Of a stretch of DNA of 64,000 bases, positions 61,101-64,000 are shown in pieces. The position numbers and the translations under genes are program-made. The stretch is taken from positions 682,001 to 746,000 of the forward strand of contig JAFREQ010000026.1 of assembly GCA_025331565.1 (NCBI GenBank), in the 5' to 3' direction. The notes beneath the pieces were generated by a model, which saw only the letters and a list, made by a program, of their open reading frames with translations, was not told where the DNA came from and made no database searches. This DNA is from Holacanthus passer (Eukaryota; Chordata; Actinopteri; Pomacanthidae). The first letter of the stretch is position 1, and every line of letters begins with the position of its first letter.

Positions 61101-62284
61101 AGAGCGAAGACTTTCCACAGTGCATGAGCTGTTTTTAACAAAGCGACCATATTTGCACTGTTTTACTTTAAACCTTTCATCATTTTGTACTCCACTTTAT
61201 CCTGCTCTGGCAGGGCAGCAAGCTGAACTGTTTTTATGCGCCACAGGTTTTATGGACTACAGATAGCAGTTGAATTTCACTCTGTTGTCATTGTGACTTG
61301 CTTCAATAATTACAGGTAGAGAACTGCAGTGATTCAGATACCAAAACCTCTGAAAAGGATTGGTGCTTATTAATGTGCTGCAAAAAGTGGATCGAAAAAA
61401 GCCAAGAAAAATTGGAACCCTCATGAAGCTTATATGGATTTTAAGTTCTGCCTCTGAGGTAAATTCCTTGCCTTTTTGATGTAATGGCTGCCTGTTTATG
61501 GAATAAATCCAATAGGCTTAATCGATCATCTCCGTGGAAAGGTCAAGAGGAGAAGCTCTGGCGTTTGAAGTGCTTATGCCATGGAGGAGTGCCAGAAATG
61601 TGACACCTCCTTATGAGTGGGCGGCGGCGGGAAGATTAGTGACGGACAGGGTGGCCCAGGGGGATGATTTAGGGAGATTCAGCTCTAAATACTCTGTGTA
61701 TATCAGAGAGAGAGAGAAAAATTATAAGCTGCCTTCCCCCAATCCCTATTTTCAAAAGAAAAGCATATTAGTAGATTAAAAAGAAAATTTCCAAAAAAGA
61801 AGAGAGAAAAAAGAAAACAAGTGGGGGGGGGGGTCACAGCTGTTAGTGAAAGGTGAACAAAAGTTTATTGGTTTTAACCTCCTGTCCACGCTTTCTGTTT
61901 AATGTTGCTTGAAGTTACCGGTCGGTTTCATCCCTCTGCAGTCTAATCTAATCTGGAGTGGGTGGCTGTGGGCAGCATCTGTGCTCCGAGTTGAAATAGG
62001 GCTTTCTCTCTGCCTAATCCTCTATCCACGGATCACTCAGTAGGGTGAAGACAATTACCAGCCTGCTTTCTCATGCTAATGGAATCTCTAACTAGATCTT
62101 ACAGAAAGAGGAAAAAATAGATGGAGGAAGAAGAGACGCAGGGACAATGGCGCAGAAAGATGACCCAACTAAAATGGGTTTTTAGATTACCATTTAATTA
62201 TTGATAGAGACCCAGTTGTAAGGCCTAAGGTCAGGATTTGGAGAGCATTTTCTGAGAAAGGAGATAGATTATCAAGTTATTTTG
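58111..62284. other. Non-coding stretch, probably intron
   Basis: Short GT runs at about 58363-58377. CCCCTAGGCAAC at 58286-58297 is an X-box-like half. An acceptor-like CTTCCTGCCAG at 59149-59159 is followed by 47 open codons, but the peptide is not convincing. ORFs of 154 codons (59991-60455, minus) are chance. A G-run lies near 61823-61833. Confidence 0.35.
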
Positions 62285-62315
62285 GTGTGTGTGTGTGTCT
62301 GTGTGTGTGTGTGTC
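62285..62315. repeat. Interrupted (GT)n microsatellite
   Basis: GT units broken by one CT; read directly. Confidence 0.9.
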
Positions 62316-64000
62316 GGGGGTGTCGTGTCAGGAAGTTGCTGAGACAGGACTGATGTCACCGACATATCAGCAGCTGTGTGCCAGGTAGTCTGCCTTTCAC
62401 CTTTTTATCACCTGCCTCCAGCAAGGTGTCTGGAGTGGTTTTAAATTGCATTAATATGCAGGAATTTATAGATTGCCTCCCTTGGCATTTCTGCAGGGAG
62501 GGGAAGAGAGTATTACAGTCTCCATCTGCACTAATTACTGGGTCTTGGCAGTGTTACCTGTCTCTTGTGAAGGACAAACCAAGGCACCGAGCAGTAACAC
62601 ACAGAGCAGAAGGAGCTCATCTGCTGGGGAGTCTTCAGGAAGAGGGATGTCTCCGGGGCATTTTTACTCTGATATGTTTGATGTGTTGGGAGGCTTGACT
62701 ACCATAAAAAATCTCTGCTAGCAACATCAATAAACTAAATGACTTTGTCCAACTTCCTTCATCTAGAGCTCAGAGAGAAAAGCGAACAGGCTTTGCACCT
62801 GATTCCAGTGACAGTTGCACGTTCGCTCAAACCGTTGTAGGTAAATGTATCAGCGTATGTATTCTGTTAATCCCGGGGGAAACTTAAATTGACTGTCTCC
62901 CGTGTGTCAGAAGATTTAAAGTCATGGCGGCTCGAGAGTAAATCTTAACAGGTGTACACCGACCGTGTTTCTCCTTGAAGTGCAGTTCTGAGGCCTGAAA
63001 CAGAAAGCGAGCCTTTGGTCGACCGAATAAATCACAGGAGCAACCAAATGTATCAAAAATCCTTGAGAGGGAAAAGATAATCAGTCTGCACGTATGCCGT
63101 TATCTCCGCGATGACCTCGCTTCTCATTTCTCTCCGTGGCTGGTCAAACTCGCTGATAACAGGAGCCCTTATCGGGTCGCTTTTGTCATGGAAAGCATCT
63201 ACCATTTTAAATCATTACAACCTGCCCACTTTTTCACTTTCCCCAATCACTGAGCAGTGACACCAAGACCTTGCCTGTGAAAACAAGAGATCAATGCTTT
63301 AACTCTTTGCGCTTCAGGTAGCTCAGCGGCTGCCAGGCTGCCAGGTTTCTGCATCAAATCTGCATGCAGTAATTCCTCAGCTCGCTGTGGGTTTCTCAGG
63401 TTTCTGTGTTTGTCTGTCGGCCTGTCAGAAAGACTTCTTGGATTGCTGCTGCACGAACATCTTGCCGGTGTTTGTGCCATCTGTGCCTTTAGCCAGCAGG
63501 TGATTACCAACTGCAGCCTCACCTCCCACTCTGTCCAATTGGATTCTCTCTGCTGGCGTGGTCAGGGCCAGCTTTCAGAGGGAGCAGGATGACAACAGCT
63601 GGATAGCACACATTATGGAGTAAAGGGAAAGGCTGCTGAGTCTCAGCGGCGGAAACTGCAATGAGGAGAAAATATGTGGAGAGAAATGTCTGCTTCCTCT
63701 CCCAACTAGCTTAGCTGTGAGCACTTGTGTCATCCTGTCTTTTATAGTCCTTAATATCCAGCTGGGCTAAAATGGCTTTGTCACACTTCAGATATATCAA
63801 ATGAGATCAATGTCAACATTTCAATGGTGCACCATTTGATTGCCTCGTGGGCTTCACAACACACTAATGTTATGCATGAGTGACTATTGGATCTATATGA
63901 CACCCTCCAGTGAAAGACAGCAGAGTTGTCCTTTGGACCATGGGAATTGGGGTCACCTTAGGGCCTGCAGAGAGCAATGTTTGGAGTCAGGCTTCGGCAA
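62316..64000. other. Non-coding stretch to the window end
   Basis: Unique sequence with no recognised repeat. ORFs up to 106 codons have no domain and no splice context. Confidence 0.4.

Noticed and set aside
1..64000. CRISPR arrays, prophage, operons or toxin-antitoxin systems
   Set aside because: The sequence is vertebrate-like nuclear DNA; no regularly spaced repeats or bacterial-type gene packing are present.

Overview
The window looks like nuclear DNA from a ray-finned, probably percomorph, fish. No complete protein-coding gene can be supported. There are no operons, ribosome binding sites or dense ORFs. Composition is intron-like or intergenic, CpG is scarce except in a few patches, and (CA)n/(GT)n microsatellites are common. 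The clearest clue is the dispersed repeats. They include a Penelope-like retroelement tail, a tRNA-derived SINE, hAT-type and other terminal-inverted-repeat MITEs, and several repeat families I know from teleost genomes. Repeat identities come from memory of those families, not from a search.

Layout. 0-1.2 kb holds the 3' end of a Penelope-like element with a GIY-YIG-like region, then a possible terminal coding exon on + (980-1131). 1.2-9.2 kb is non-coding, with fragments of two teleost repeats (3.9-4.4 and 8.55-9.2 kb) and a SINE (6.4-7.0 kb). 9.2-17.6 kb is mostly unique sequence with homeodomain/POU-like motifs. 17.58-18.10 kb is a nearly full-length MITE. 18.1-28.5 kb is unique sequence with AT-rich blocks that look like conserved non-coding elements, plus repeat fragments at 23.5, 25.3 and 26.4 kb. 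28.5-28.9 kb carries a diverged direct duplication. 32.3-32.5 kb has a TATA box and a very short ORF. 35.26-35.80 kb is the best enhancer-like block, with an RFX X-box and a palindrome. 39.2-41.2 kb is a cluster of repeats.

The most gene-like regulatory region is 46.2-47.2 kb. It is CpG-rich, has two inverted CCAAT boxes and a GC box, and is followed by about 0.8 kb that reads like an untranslated first exon on +, ending at a GTAAAT donor candidate at 47218. If that is right, most of 47.2-64 kb is its first intron. A second CpG-rich patch at 57.6-58.1 kb could be an alternative promoter or a regulatory CpG cluster.

How it works together (inference): sparse coding, a CpG promoter and many AT-rich homeodomain-motif blocks fit the regulatory surroundings or long introns of a developmental or neural gene. 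I could not identify that gene. Most open reading frames in the window are chance ORFs, including the longest (163, 154, 154 and 153 codons).
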